Shown: positions 1 through 10,500 of the stretch, piece after piece
How positions within the stretch are numbered: the first letter of the stretch is position 1
Layout of the letters: the number at the start of each line of letters is the position of its first letter
Origin: Prorocentrum cordatum
Taxonomy: Eukaryota > Sar > Dinophyceae > Prorocentrales > Prorocentraceae
Assembly: GCA_963575745.1 (NCBI GenBank)
Contig: CAUYUJ010005703.1
Coordinates: 1-64,000, forward strand
Length of the DNA: 64,000 nt
Reading direction: 5' to 3'
Notes under the pieces: model-generated
The model's input: the letters and a program-made list of their open reading frames with translations, nothing else
What the model was told of the DNA's origin: nothing
Databases searched by the model: none
Translations under genes and position numbers: made by a program

Positions 1-99
1 GGTTGTGATCGGCGAGTCCATCCAGAGCGTGCGTGCGTTGGGATCCCAGGAGGTCATTGGGATCGATCTGCTTCCCTGCCGCTCATCCTCCTCGTTCGA

Positions 100-620
100 T
101 ACAAGCAGTGCTGCTGCTGCTCCACCTCCTCCTCCTCATCGTCATCACCACCAGCCACATCAGCAACACCAGCATCGTCGCCACCATCAGCAACATCAGC
201 ATCATCCTCGTCCGCATCAGCAGCAGTGTCATCATCATCACCAACAGCAGCAGCATCGTCATCAGCATCATCATCAGCAGCATCATCTTAAGCAACATCA
301 CCAGTAGCGTCGACATCACCATCAGCATCAGCATCATCATTAGCATACCCAACAGCATCTGCATCATCATCATCAGCATCATCATCATCATCAGCATCAT
401 CATCATCAATCGCAACATCATCATCCGCATGATCAACATAATCGGTCGAACCATCTTCATAGTCAGCATCACCAACATCATCAGCATCACCATCATCAGT
501 ATCATCAGTATCATCAACATCGGCATCATCATCACCGCCACCAACAGCCTCATTACCAACAGCATCCGCGTCAGCAGCATCATCAACATCAATAACATCA
601 TCGTAATCAGAATCGTCCTC
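100..620. repeat. Degenerate CAT/CAG trinucleotide repeat tract
   Basis: About 520 bp dominated by CAT, CAG and CAC triplets with irregular interruptions. It reads as His/Gln-rich, Ile/Ser-rich or Met/Leu-rich protein depending on frame and strand, which is what a triplet repeat gives, so none of these readings is called a gene. Confidence 0.85.
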
Positions 621-621
621 G

Positions 622-1205
622 ATGTCTCATCCGTCTCTTCCTCCTCCTCCTCCTCCTCCTCATCCTCCAATGGTCGCTGGCGACTCAGCCTCCCTCTTCT
701 CTTGTTCCTGGTCCTCCTCCTGCTCCTCCTCCTCCTCCTCATCCTCCGCATCTCCTTCTCTTCCGCCGCCTCCTCCTCCTCCTCCTCCTCCTCCTCCTCC
801 TCCTCCTCCAACCCCCCCTCCTCCACTTCAGCCCAGGTCCATGGAGTGGGCGCGGGCACGCGCGCGTGGGCCAAGCGCGGCCTGGACGCGCAGGCCCTGG
901 AGGTGGCGCTACTCGAGCAGGCGGAGGAGCGCAGGGGGCAAGGTAAGGAGGAGGAAGTGGAGGATCAGGAGAGAGAATAGAAACGAGAGAGGGATGACCA
1001 GCAGCATGAAGGGGACTGGGACGTGTTCAACCTCTCCCTCCTCATCATGTTCCTCTCACCTCTCCCTCTCCCTCTCCCCCTCCCACTCCTCTTCCTCCTC
1101 CTCCTCCTCTTCTTCCTCCTCCTCCTCCTCCTCCTCCTCCTCCTCCTCCTCCCTTATCCTCCTCTTCGTCCTCCTTCTCCTCCTCATCATCGTTCGCCTC
1201 CTCCC
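622..1205. repeat. TCC-rich microsatellite blocks flanking exon A
   Basis: Two polypyrimidine blocks (about 622-830 and 1045-1205) made mostly of TCC triplets. They lie on either side of a short coding-like exon and therefore probably sit in introns or 5' untranslated sequence. The many Pro/Ser/Leu open frames across them are composition artefacts. Confidence 0.8.
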
Positions 1206-2584
1206 CTCCCTTAGGAGGGAGAAGAACTGCCACCTCAACGCACCCAACCCCAAGAACTCCACGGGTCCCCCTCCCCCCCGTCTTTCCAAAAGCAGGACCG
1301 CAAGCGCCAGCGGGGCGAGAGCAGCGGCGCCGCCGCGGCCGCATCGGGCGGCGGCGCAGCTCCAGCAGCATCGAGCGGCGGCGCAGCTCCAGCTGCATCG
1401 AGAGGCGAGGCAGCTCCAGCGGCATCGAGCGGCGAGGCAGCTCCAGCGGCATCGTGCGGCGGCGCAGCTCCAGCGGCATCGAGCGAGGGCGCAGCTCCAG
1501 CGGCATCGATCGGCGAGGCAGCTGCGCCGAAGCGCAAGGGGAAGGCCAAGCGCAAGGTACGAGCCGCCAACCATGCGCCCACACAAAAGCTGGCCAGGTC
1601 AATCCTGATCCCAGGATCGGTCGATCCTGCGCTCAGGATTGGGCTGGCCAGGATCGGTGTAGGTGCATGGCTGGCATCCTCGAACAGGCGGAGGGCCAGC
1701 GTCCTGATGATGGTAAGGAGGCCACCGAGGAGCAGAAGACGAAGAAGGAGGAGCTGGCGCGCATCAAGGCAGCCGAGACCAAGGCCAAGACGGTGCTGAC
1801 GACCTACCAGACGGCGATGAACTGCGCCACTACGTTCCTGAGCGCGATGGACACCATGCCTGAGTGGAAGTGGCTGAAGGTGGGGGGGATGGCGGTGGGA
1901 AGGGACGACCATGGCGATGGCGATGGCGATGGCGACGGCGACGGCAACGGCGACGGCGACGGCGACAGCGGCGGCGACAGCGGCGGCTCGGCGGCTCATT
2001 CGCTTGCTCTGACAATGTGGGAGAGGGAGGTGCACCCAGACGACTGGGCCAAGTCCTTGCAGAAGAAAGTCGACGAGGCGATGGGTAGCCGCACGGACTT
2101 CTTCGTCCGCATGTGCATCGAGACCCCATCCAACCTCAAGAAGGACATCAGAGCGACGGACCTCATCCATGAGTACACGCTTATCGTCGAGAGGATAGCA
2201 GGGGAGCTGGCTGGCAGCCATCACGAAGCAGAGAGCGCGAGAAAGAGAGAAAAGGAGAGAGCGTGAGAGTCTGGAGGGAGAGAGGGGCAATGTATTTTCC
2301 AAGGGCCCAGGGCTTGATTGCGGTTCAAACTCCTCAGATCTCCTCCTCGATTGTCCTCTGTCTCCTGCGTTTCATCCTGATCCCCCTTCTCCTCAACTTG
2401 ATTCTTCCCTGCAACCCTTCATCCTCCCTGTCCCTCCACTCTTCCCCCACCCCTCATCGCTCGTCTGGCGCAAGCTGGTGTATGGGGAGCGGGCAGGATG
2501 ACCAAGCCCGTGGACCAGCTGATCTCGCTGAATCAGATGATCAACGAGCAGCACTCGTTGAACAACAAGTGGGCCAAGAAGTAG
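841..2584 (+). CDS. Multi-exon hypothetical gene, Lys/Glu-rich, with 9-residue repeat
   Basis: Gene model assembled from splice-like borders; the family is not recognised. Exon A ends at 942 before GTAAGG and encodes an acidic helical run ending LLEQAEERRGQ. Exon B (about 1296-1556) follows a CAG acceptor and precedes GTACGA. It encodes six or seven copies of a 9-residue GxAAPAASS unit (27-bp repeat) and then KRKGKAKRK, which could be a nuclear localisation signal. A third block (about 1680-1879) encodes EEQKTKKEELARIKAAE and ends before GTGGGG. A fourth (about 2040-2210) encodes WAKSLQKKVDEAM and following residues. A last exon (2497-2584) follows GGGCAG, encodes DQLISLNQMINEQHSLNNK and ends AKK-stop. 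Reading phase between exons A and B does not match directly, so a small extra exon near 1216-1250 is likely. The first exon and true start are not identified. Exon borders are inferred and not proven by transcripts. Confidence 0.45.
1350..1530 (+). repeat. 27-bp minisatellite inside a coding exon
   Basis: Direct repeats built on GCAGCTCCAGCGGCATCGAG with small substitutions, period 27 bp, about six copies. The period is a multiple of three, so copy-number change would keep the frame. In the favoured frame it gives GxAAPAASS; other frames also stay open. Confidence 0.8.
1911..1985. repeat. GGCGAT/GGCGAC hexanucleotide tract
   Basis: A run of GGCGAT and GGCGAC units, probably in the intron between the third and fourth coding blocks of the gene around it. 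The same hexanucleotide style recurs near 48.0, 48.3 and 49.0 kb. Confidence 0.75.
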
Positions 2585-3290
2585 GTGCAGTCAGGGTCGC
2601 GCAGCAGGGTTCAGCATGCAGCAGACCAGTCAATCCAGCAGAGATCAGCATTTTCAGCCCCCCATTGCACGGCCCCCCCAGGGACGACAGCCATCGATTA
2701 AGAAAATACTTACTGGGTCCATAATGATGGCACAAATCATTCGTGATCTCGTAGAAATCGCCGCGGATCCTCGGGGGCCAACCCAAAAACACCACCGATG
2801 AACTACCGATGAACTCCGGACCCAATGAACTCCAATGAAACAGGCGCAAAACCATATATATATATATATATATATATGAAAAACATAAAAAAACAACAGC
2901 GATGAACTACCGATGAACTACCGATGAACTACCGATGAACTCCGATGAACTCCGATGAACTCTGGTGAGCCTCGGAGGGAGCTCCGGAGGGGGCTCCGGA
3001 GCAGCTGGTGCGCTCCGGGGCCGCTCCGGTACCGCTCTGGTGCAGATTGGGGTCCTCCCACTTTCCGTGTTCCTCGACGTCGCTCCACCTTGTTTCCCCT
3101 CCCCTGCTCCCTCCATCCCCCCCCTGTTTCCCTCCCGTTCACCCGATGCATGCGTCGATCCCTTCTTTACCCTCGCCCTCGGAAGTTGATGGGGCTAGAG
3201 GCGTTGATCATTCGACAGGGGCCGATGGTGGTGCTGAGATGGGGCGCTGGTTCTCTGCATTTTTGTTACGCCCAGAATTAAGGGCGAGCT
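2585..3290. other. Non-coding stretch with AT tract and GATGAACT repeats
   Basis: No convincing gene. It holds an (AT)n tract at about 2854-2877 and a short tandem repeat of GATGAACTACC/GATGAACTCC units at 2797-2835 and about 2900-2965. A degenerate GCTCCGGAGG-rich stretch follows to about 3040. A related motif in reverse orientation (AGTTCATTG/ACTTCATTG) occurs near 10.69-10.74 kb. Confidence 0.6.
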
Positions 3291-3291
3291 C

Positions 3292-3534
3292 GTGTTGATC
3301 TGGCAACGTTCTGAGGCTTCTTGTGTTTCCCATGACCACCCACACTTCCCCATGCCCCTCGCAAAGAAGTCGCTCCGCCCCCTCCCTGCGGTCAAGGATG
3401 AGACACTTATTTCAGAAGCCTTGCCACTGCTCAGTCGGAGAGATAATGCTAGTTCTAGTGGCGAAGCGCCTGTGAGGGAAATCCCACGGGCCACGCTACG
3501 CTTGACAGAGACAGGCGTACGGTGCACGCTCTGA
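3292..3534 (+). CDS. Possible short exon, hypothetical
   Basis: An 80-codon open frame of non-repetitive composition ending in a stop at 3534, with the segment LAKKSLRPLPAVKDETLIS. No domain is recognised and no flanking splice signals were secured. It is kept only because its composition is unlike the repeats around it; it may be chance. Confidence 0.2.
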   Translation: MLIWQRSEASCVSHDHPHFPMPLAKKSLRPLPAVKDETLISEALPLLSRRDNASSSGEAPVREIPRATLRLTETGVRCTL

Positions 3535-3915
3535 TCAGTACACAATGGCATTCTTTCTCCTTATTTGGACCAACTCACCCCCGACCTTGCATTCCTTCCC
3601 TTCCCTCTTATGCCCACTTCGTTGTCCCAACAGGCCTGCGGTGCACGATTTGGTCAGTAGACACTTGGCATCGCTCGGACGTGTGCGTTTTTTTCTCGGG
3701 GGGACCAGCGAGGAACATCCTGGATCATCAGACGGAAAAAAAAAACGTACGAAACCGAAAAATGCACGGGAAATGGACGTCCGAGCGACGGCGAGGACAA
3801 GTATAGCAGTCTTGCTTCTTCTTCTTCTTCTTCTTCTTTTTCTTCTTCTTCTTCTTTGAATCAACTCACCCCCGACCTTGCATCCCATCCCTTCCCTCTG
3901 ATGCCCACTTCCTTT
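3515..3915 (+). repeat. Local direct duplication with CTT microsatellite
   Basis: The stretch near 3568-3625 (ACTCACCCCCGACCTTGCAT and following) recurs at about 3861-3915 with few changes. A second pair, near 3513-3552 and 3639-3672 (GGTGCACG...GTCAGTA), shows an overlapping duplication. A CTT-rich tract lies at 3813-3856. No gene is seen. Confidence 0.65.
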
Positions 3916-4051
3916 GCCCAGCGTGAGTTCGGCAGTGCGTGCGACTGCTCGAAGCCATCACAAGGTTGCATACACAACAACACATTAAATTAGACATCAA
4001 ACACAGATTTTAAAAGCAGCAGTTACAGTTTGACGCACGCAATGCTGTGGT

Positions 4052-4985
4052 TTGGGTTTCGCGCCTAGGCGTTTTAGATCGAGCTTTCGCGGGATGCCCA
4101 AACACGGTTTGTCACCCCCTCGGCCGTGGGAGCTGCCCGAATGGAAGCAAGACCCAAGTGAAGAAGCAAAGAAAGCCAAAGCAAAGGAGTGTGGACATTT
4201 GTTTATCGAGGAGTTGCTTGACCACTACCTCACAGGAAAACGTATTTCTGCACGCTCTGTATGTGTTTTATGTGAGTATGCATATCATTGCGGAGTAGAG
4301 GAAGCATTCAAATACAAGCTACCTCCAACGTCGCAGACAGGGCACTTCCAGAGGAAACTAGATGCTGCATTAGAGTTTGCACAATATGACGACATGCTAT
4401 ATTCTTTTCCTGTGCCTGGCCAGGTAAGGGGGGAAGTAGAGCGCGGCCCAATGATCGTGAATGCACTGCCCCCGCACGAAGTGTTGTTCGATGAGATTTC
4501 GAAGAGCCCTTCAATAATGACTGACTGGGCAAACAACGTGCGAGATGCTGAATGGATAGACGCATACGAACAGCACGACGTTGTCAAACAGCTATCGGGA
4601 GAAGACAGATTGAAAACATTACCGATCGCACTATATACAGATAAGACACCATATACTAAGTCTGAAAGCTTTCTCAGCATTAGCTGTCATCTCTTGAGCT
4701 CTGGCAAGCGGCACCTTTTATGCGTGTTACGGACAAGCGAGTTGTGCGACTGTGGGTGCAGCCACTATTGTTCGACGCATGCCGTTTATACCATGTTGCA
4801 TTGGAGCATATCTGCACTGGCGAACGGGGTATTTCCAAGCGTGCGCCACGACGGGTCTTCGTGGCTGGAGTCCGACTCAAAGCGAAGTCAAAGATCTGGA
4901 CAGGAGCGGCGGGGATTGCAGCAGCGAGTGGATACGCAGAGCACGAGAAAGGCAGGCGGAGAATTACGGTGTTCGCTTCAAGGGG
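4052..4985 (+). CDS. DDE-transposase-like protein, N-terminal part
   Basis: Non-repetitive coding sequence, with a possible internal start at the Met near 4094 (MPKHGLSPPRPW). About 290 residues are readable, including KKAKAKECGHLF, the segment IALYTDKTPYTKSESF with an Asp in an acidic-patch context, and a paired-cysteine stretch SELCDCGCSHYCS followed by FPSVRHDGSSW. This order matches a large uncharacterised dinoflagellate protein family whose layout resembles KDZ/Plavaka-type DDE transposases; that family call is recognition and not a search. Similarity fades around 4870-4990, where a donor is likely. The following ~450 bp contains AT-rich microsatellites and is probably an intron. The second half of the protein begins near 5452. 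Confidence 0.5.
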
Positions 4986-4989
4986 TGTG

Positions 4990-5451
4990 CGTGAGGCACT
5001 ACCCAATCCCTTCCGCCTCCTCCTCCTTCTCTCATTTGTGAATATGTATGTTTTGTACAGATTGGTGTACATAGAGATATGTTTATATGTCTATATACAC
5101 ACATATCTATATGTATACAACTCCCCCTCCCCCTCTGGGAGCTCGCGCTCCGCTTTCAGCTCCGCAGGGCGCCTCGTCTGCCCCGAGCGACCATCCAAGG
5201 CCAATCCAATGTGCCATTGGAGAGTGCTGCGAAAGCCAAGGGACGATACGGGCGATAGCGAAGGACAGGAAACGGAGAACGGAAGTAGCGCAGCGGGAAT
5301 CTGTAAATATATATATATATATATATGCGGGGGGAACATAGAGGAGGTACAGGATGATAAACGGGGAAAGAGGGAAGGTGTTTTCGGGGTGAGAGCAGAG
5401 GTGATGGGATGGACGGTATAAAATAGAAACGTTGAAAACAACGATCGGGCA
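4990..5451 (+). other. Probable intron of the transposase-like gene
   Basis: Composition changes sharply from coding to AT-rich: short TATA/ACAC microsatellites at about 5090-5115 and an (AT)n tract at 5306-5325. It ends in GATCGGGCAG, directly before sequence that resumes the protein family (GFRAVVVDIKADW). The donor position is not certain. Confidence 0.45.
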
Positions 5452-6671
5452 GGAACTTGGCTTTCGCGCAGTGGTTGTGGATATCAAGGCCGATTGGCCC
5501 GAGCTGAGCACGGGCATGGGCCTGCCGACTTGCGCCCATAACACTGCTCCGTGCCTTTTTTTGCAGCTGCCCCCAATCAGAACTTAGGGACCACGATCTT
5601 CGGAATCCTTTACTGCCGCACGGGCCGAATAATTACGACAAAGAATGTCAGAGCCACGAGCATTGGGTTATCTTGGACTCAGACGAAGCACACAGAACTA
5701 TCAGATGGAGATTAGAATTCAAGAAAAAGCATAAAGGGAGGGCCCTTTCACATGACATCCCAGCGTTGGGCTTAAAAAAAAATGATCGTCTTGTGGCAAC
5801 GTGGCCAATGACAGATACAATGGACTTTGATAAACTTAGTGGCCTAGATGCGCAGCCCCAGCTTGTGTGCTTTTGGAGGCCACGAGAAAATGCGCGGGTG
5901 TACCATCGTAATCCATTGCTCGATGCATCGTTGGGAATCCATATTACGACATTCAGCATCGACGAGATGCATTGCATCCACCTTGGAATCATGAAGGTCT
6001 ATGTTGGCAGTGTTTTCTGGCTGCTGTTACTAAACAACGTGTTCGATCTTCGGGCGACCACTCAGGACGATCTGGTTTCTATCGGCCTCCAAAACATCAT
6101 GATTCTGTTGGTGGACTGGTACCCACAAGAGAGGGATCGGCGAGGGATCACTGAAAGCCAGTTGACACGAGTGGGAAACATCACCCACGGGATGATCGGC
6201 GAAAAACATTCCCCAACGATCAGCACGAAGGCCGCAGAGACGAAGTGGTTATTCTTATTTTCTGTTTGGTTGCTGGGCAAGTTCATAGGGAAATGTGCAG
6301 ACAGAGAGAAATCAAACACGTTGCTTCAGGCTGGCCTTGCTTTAGAGAAGTGGTACGATCTTCTGGAGAAGCAGCCTCGCAAAGTACCGCCTAATGTGTG
6401 TGATGATTTGGAAGCGTTCGCAGCAATGCATTGCAATCTGGCTGAGTTGGGAGGCGTACCAATGCTGCCGAAACACCATTTATTTAGACATCTCACTGAG
6501 ATGATACGTGTGAAAGGTTCACCGCACTTCTACCACACCTACATTGATGAGTCAATGAATGGTGTGATCGCGTCCATTGCTGCGACGACGCACAGGGCGC
6601 GCTTCGAAAGAATGGTGTTTCGGAAGTGGGGGTACCTTGCGTCAGGACGGTGCAGTCTGAATGGGGATTAA
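5452..6671 (+). pseudogene. DDE-transposase-like protein, C-terminal part, one frame break
   Basis: Continues the gene after the probable intron. The block reads GFRAVVVDIKADWPEL and CAHNTAPCLF, then hits a run of seven T at 5556-5562. One T fewer would continue as CLFC and SCPQSELRDHDLRN into the downstream frame, which then runs uninterrupted to the stop at 6671. Family-typical segments follow: DEMHCIHLGI near 5960 (Asp/His box) and PKHHLFRHLTEMIR with DESMN near 6470-6555, a layout like the last catalytic region of KDZ/Plavaka-type transposases. Either this copy is a recent pseudogene or the T-run is an assembly indel. A 155-bp inverted-repeat structure starts two bases after the stop. Confidence 0.5.
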
Positions 6672-6672
6672 A

Positions 6673-6827
6673 CTTAAGTCGGGCGTGTCCTACCACAGGC
6701 GGGTCTAAGAAGAAACATGCAAATAATCAGACATAATCACGTATAGTTAGAAGACTACCCAAATCGTCACACTAATATTTTCTCATCATTCCTAAATGTT
6801 CATCATGAGGGACAGGCCCGACTTAAG
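6673..6827. repeat. Inverted repeat directly after transposase-like stop
   Basis: CTTAAGTCGGGCGTGTCC at 6673-6690 pairs with GGACAGGCCCGACTTAAG at 6810-6827 with a single mismatch. The intervening 119 bp is AT-richer than its surroundings. It could be a hairpin in the 3' untranslated region, or a terminus of the transposon; no matching arm was found upstream of 4052. Confidence 0.7.
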
Positions 6828-7239
6828 ATTCAACTGACTAGAGACCAAGGGGTTGAAGGTCGAGCGGGTGGGGAAGAGGCCAAGGGCGTTGGCAATAGGG
6901 GGGCAGCGAGGCAAGTTTTGGGAGAGGGACGTGGAGGGGCACGACGAGGAGGGGGGATGAAACAGGTCACTGAAAGCTGCAAGGACTACCAATGACCAGC
7001 CTGTCATCCATTTATTGCCAACACCCTGCCAAATCCCTTCACCCGTCTGCGTTGGGACATGCATCGCCGCTGCCCCCTCCTCCGTGCAACAGGGCACGGG
7101 ATCCGGTTAGATTGGGCCTTGCCAGCGATGCATGGCGACAGCTGCGTCGGTGAAGAGAGTGCGCCAGGACCATTGGGACTCTGGGTAAGGCTGCTGACCC
7201 CCTTATCCCCTTACCCACACCCCTTTCGTTCTCCCCCGT
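6828..7239. other. No gene recognised
   Basis: About 410 bp of mixed, GC-moderate sequence with no repeat of note and no convincing exon on either strand. Confidence 0.4.
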
Positions 7240-7985
7240 TGCCCCGCCCCCAGTTCTGGTGTCTCAATGGCCGCCCCGTCTCGGCTTCATTGCAGATGCT
7301 TGCCCTTGCAGGCCCGAAAGCAGTCAAAGGGCGCTCGTCAGCTTTTTGATCGTGCTGCACGCGCCCACGGTACGTATACGCAGGGTGGGGGAGGGCGACG
7401 TACTTCCCTCATCCGTCCTCGCTCATTGTTGGAGTTGGTGCCATCGCGGCACGGTGAGTTCATCGCAGATCTTCGGCCTTCGATCGCGAGAGTCGTTGAA
7501 GCAACGTGTCGTGAAAGTCTTGAAACGCGCACTCGGAGTATATTGACAGGTGTCATTCTCTCGTTCTCTCCTGAACCCTCTTCATCACCTCCCCTCTCAT
7601 TCACGTCCTCGGACCGCCCTTCATTCCTTACCTTCTCTCCCCTCCTCCCCCTTCCCTCACACATCCTCGGTGGCCGAATGCTTTCAGCGTTTGCCAAGCT
7701 GTCCGAGTTGAATGTTTCCAAGAGTATCAGCAGTTGCCTTTTCTGTGCATGTTTGTGCGCTGCTGCTGGCTCGGCATGCTTTTGCGGCAGTGGGGAGGTG
7801 GGAACCTTGGAGTACCCGACGAGATCAAGGGCTTTGCCACGTTAATTAGAGAGTGCAACGGGGGCGACCTGATGCCGCTGCACCAGATAGAGGCTGTAAA
7901 GGAGTTCGTCAACAATCATATGAATTCGATATCTAGAGACTTGGACGCCTTTGAAGTGCTCCCCTCAGTGAGCCTGGTTGCATAG
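7240..7985 (+). CDS. Small multi-exon hypothetical gene
   Basis: Several short coding-like segments are bounded by splice-like signals. One after TTGCAG at about 7313 encodes ARKQSKGARQLFDRAARAHG and stops before GTACGT. Another ends before GTGAGT at about 7452. A third after ATCGCAG encodes IFGLRSRESLKQRVVKVLKR and runs to about 7550. A final block (about 7690-7985) encodes MLLRQWGGGNLGVPDEIKGF and KEFVNNHMNSISRDLDAFEV and ends with a stop at 7985. No known domain is recognised. The composition and intron style match the other dinoflagellate genes here, but exon phases are not fully reconciled. Confidence 0.35.
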
Positions 7986-8002
7986 CGACTAGCGGTGGGA
8001 GA

Positions 8003-8296
8003 TAAAGATGTTGATGATGATGATGCTGACGATGATGGTGCTGATGATAAGTATGGTGATGCTGATGCTGATGCTAATGATGCTGGTGATGATGAGTATG
8101 CTTATTACTAGTGTGATGATGAAAATGATGATGCTGATGAGGATGATTTCTCCAGGTATTTCAGCAACACTGGAGAAAACCTCATTAGTCTCATCATCAC
8201 CCCCAACATCATCACCATCATCATCAGCATCGTCATCATCATCAGTAGCATCATCATCATCATCATCAGCATCATCATCATCATCATCATCATCAG

Positions 8297-8331
<35 letters not shown>

Positions 8332-8341
8332 CCACCATCAG

Positions 8342-8373
<32 letters not shown>

Positions 8374-8390
8374 GCATCATCAGCACTGCG
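8003..8390. repeat. GAT-rich/ATC-rich imperfect palindrome
   Basis: A GATGATGCT-rich arm (about 8008-8146) faces an ATCATCAGC-rich arm (about 8186-8386). At the centre the non-repetitive 9-mer TTTCTCCAG (8147-8155) is mirrored by CTGGAGAAA (8170-8178). The tract is therefore a long imperfect inverted repeat and not only two microsatellites. Confidence 0.75.
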
Positions 8391-8689
8391 GGTGGAGCGG
8401 GGGGAGCAGGAGGAACCAGAACGGGCACTGGCCACTAGCACGCATCATTATGATTCGATCGGGGTCTGTTGGTGGCAGCCTTGTAAGGTTAGGAACGATT
8501 GAAACAGATGAGAAAGAGAGGAACCCTAATTTGTTGAACCGTGATCGGGGCCTTGAATCAGACGAGCCTTACATTCGTTTGGTAATCGATTGTGGCCATT
8601 GCTAGTTTCACGATTGGTAAAACAATAGTTCGACTAAGGTATGTTCAGGGTGTGGCCTTCAATCACAAGTTTTTCGTGAGGCAGGCGAG

Positions 8690-10500
8690 AACACCATGGA
8701 GTTCGACAAATACACACGCCACATCGAGGAAGATCTCACGAGCCTCGAGGGGCAACTACATGCATGTTTTACTGCGCTGCGCCTGAAGGAGGGCGGCATA
8801 CTTACCGTGGCGGTGGCCAGCCGCTGGGCGGGGGAGGTGAACGCGAGCGCGGCCAGGAAGAGTTACAGCTGGGTTGATGTTATCGGAGCAGCAGCTGAGA
8901 GGAGAGACAAGGGTGTAGATTCTGATGATTCGTGTCCCCTCTTCCTTCTCCTCCTCCTCCCTCTCCTTATCCCTCCGCCTCCTCCTCCTCTTCCTCCTCC
9001 TCCTCCTCCTCCTTCTCCGCCTCCTCCTCGCTCCCCTCATCTGGTACCTCCTTCTCCTCAACCTCCTCCTCACCCCCCCCTCACCTTTCTGGGCTCTCCC
9101 CTTCATGCTCGCTCACCCGTCGCCACGTTGAACGCCCGCAGTTGGAGTGCCGCAGCTGGCTACGGTTCATCAACGCTACAGGGCACAAGCGGGATATGTA
9201 CAACATATTCGGTGATGAGGATCGGCGGGGCAGCACTTGCGGCGATGATGATGCATCTGTACGATGGGAGCGTATACAAGCGCAGAAGTAGGATGAGGCG
9301 GGATGTGATAGGTGGAGGGTGAGCTCCACATGGATGACTGGACGTTGCATCGTGACGTTCGGGGTTCTGCGTGTCTGGAGCAATTGGGGAAAGCAGGGAC
9401 ACCTGACAGATTATACGATAGCGTTCGGTGGGAGAGGAGGAGGAGGAGGAGGAGGAAGAGGAGGAGGAGGAGGAGGAGGAGGCGCAGGAGGAGGAGGAGG
9501 AGGGGGATACGGCGGAGGAGGAGCTGGGTGAGGCGAATGCTATTAAGGAGGGGGGGGCAGGGCGCAACGAAATTCAAATTGGTCGGGCAGGAGTGCCCGA
9601 AGGTGGTCTCTGCGAACATCCAGCTCCAATTTGTGGCTTATCTTGCAACTTTAGTGCACGTCAGACGGGTATGGTTTGTGTTTGAGAAGCCTCTTCAGAG
9701 CAGAATGGATGAGCATCCGACAATGCAGACTGTGATGGCGCTACTGGGCGCAAGCACTATTCTTACATACATGGGGGCATTCCAGCCCGACCCACCTATC
9801 CCGAAAGCGTGCCATCTCATAACTACGCTACCATCCACCGTCCACAAGTTGCTCTCAAAAAAGCGCCCGCAGTGCAGCTCGAAGAAAAGTGATAAGGACA
9901 GGTTCCATACGAAAGACACTGCAGGGTGGATTATCGGTGGCAAGGACAGATTTGTGCTCCTTCTTTGGGGCAGGGCAGGGGGATTGGGACTGGGGAGAAG
10001 CGTGCAATCTCCACTGCAAAGGTCGAGAGGAAGGTGGGACACCAAACAACCTGGGTGCAGGGATCGAGGGGATTAGGCAGGGAGGGCGCCATATGGAGCT
10101 GGATGATTGTGAACCCCTGCGTGATTCACTAATACAGCTTGTCGAGCCATCGCCCTTTTCATCCACCAATCCTCCTGCTAGTCTCCTTGTCACCCAAACT
10201 CCACATGCCTCCTCCATCCATGGAGCTGGGGGCGCCGCGCGAGGAGCTTGGGCTCACAGAGCATTATCCGAGGGGGTACTGCGAGGCGCTGTGGGCAGCG
10301 TGGAAGGCTGCGCAGGATGGCAAGTTCATGGATCGAGTCAATTTCTTGATGAGCGATGGGCAGCTGATGAGGAAAAAGGCGAGGATGACAGCACTTTTAG
10401 AGAGGGATTTAGAGGCTGAGAAGCAGGCGAGGAGGGCAAAGAGGGCAAAGACAAGGGCGGCATCATCCAACATGCGCACGATTCACGATTACTGCAGCAA
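8690..10500 (+). CDS. Dinoflagellate-family gene, possible SAM-methyltransferase-like fold
   Basis: A multi-exon model. Exon 1 (from about 8690, ATG at 8696) encodes MEFDKYTRHIEEDLTSLEGQ and ALRLKEGGILTVAV. After a TCC-rich intron, an exon from about 9142 encodes ECRSWLRFINATGHKRDMYN. After a GGA-rich intron, an exon following CGGGCAG (about 9590) encodes VVSANIQLQFVAYLATLVHV, VWFVFEKPLQSRMDEHPTM and LTYMGAF. A later exon (about 10208-10500) encodes LGLTEHYPRGYCEALWAAW followed by a Lys/Arg-rich helix. This order (CxSW, GD, AN, EQP-like, MGxF, YPRGYxEA) is one I recognise from a large uncharacterised dinoflagellate family that may be related to C5-methyltransferase folds. Here the usual 'EQP' reads 'EKP'. 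Exon limits are inferred, and the catalytic Pro-Cys motif is not clearly present. Confidence 0.45.
8937..9075. repeat. TCC-rich intronic microsatellite
   Basis: A polypyrimidine tract of TCC/CTC triplets between two exons of the surrounding gene. Such tracts make long Pro/Ser/Leu readings on one strand and Arg/Glu/Gly readings on the other. Confidence 0.8.
9430..9535. repeat. GGA-rich intronic microsatellite
   Basis: About 100 bp of GGA/GAG triplets in the next intron of the same gene, complementary in type to the TCC tract 450 bp upstream. Confidence 0.8.
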
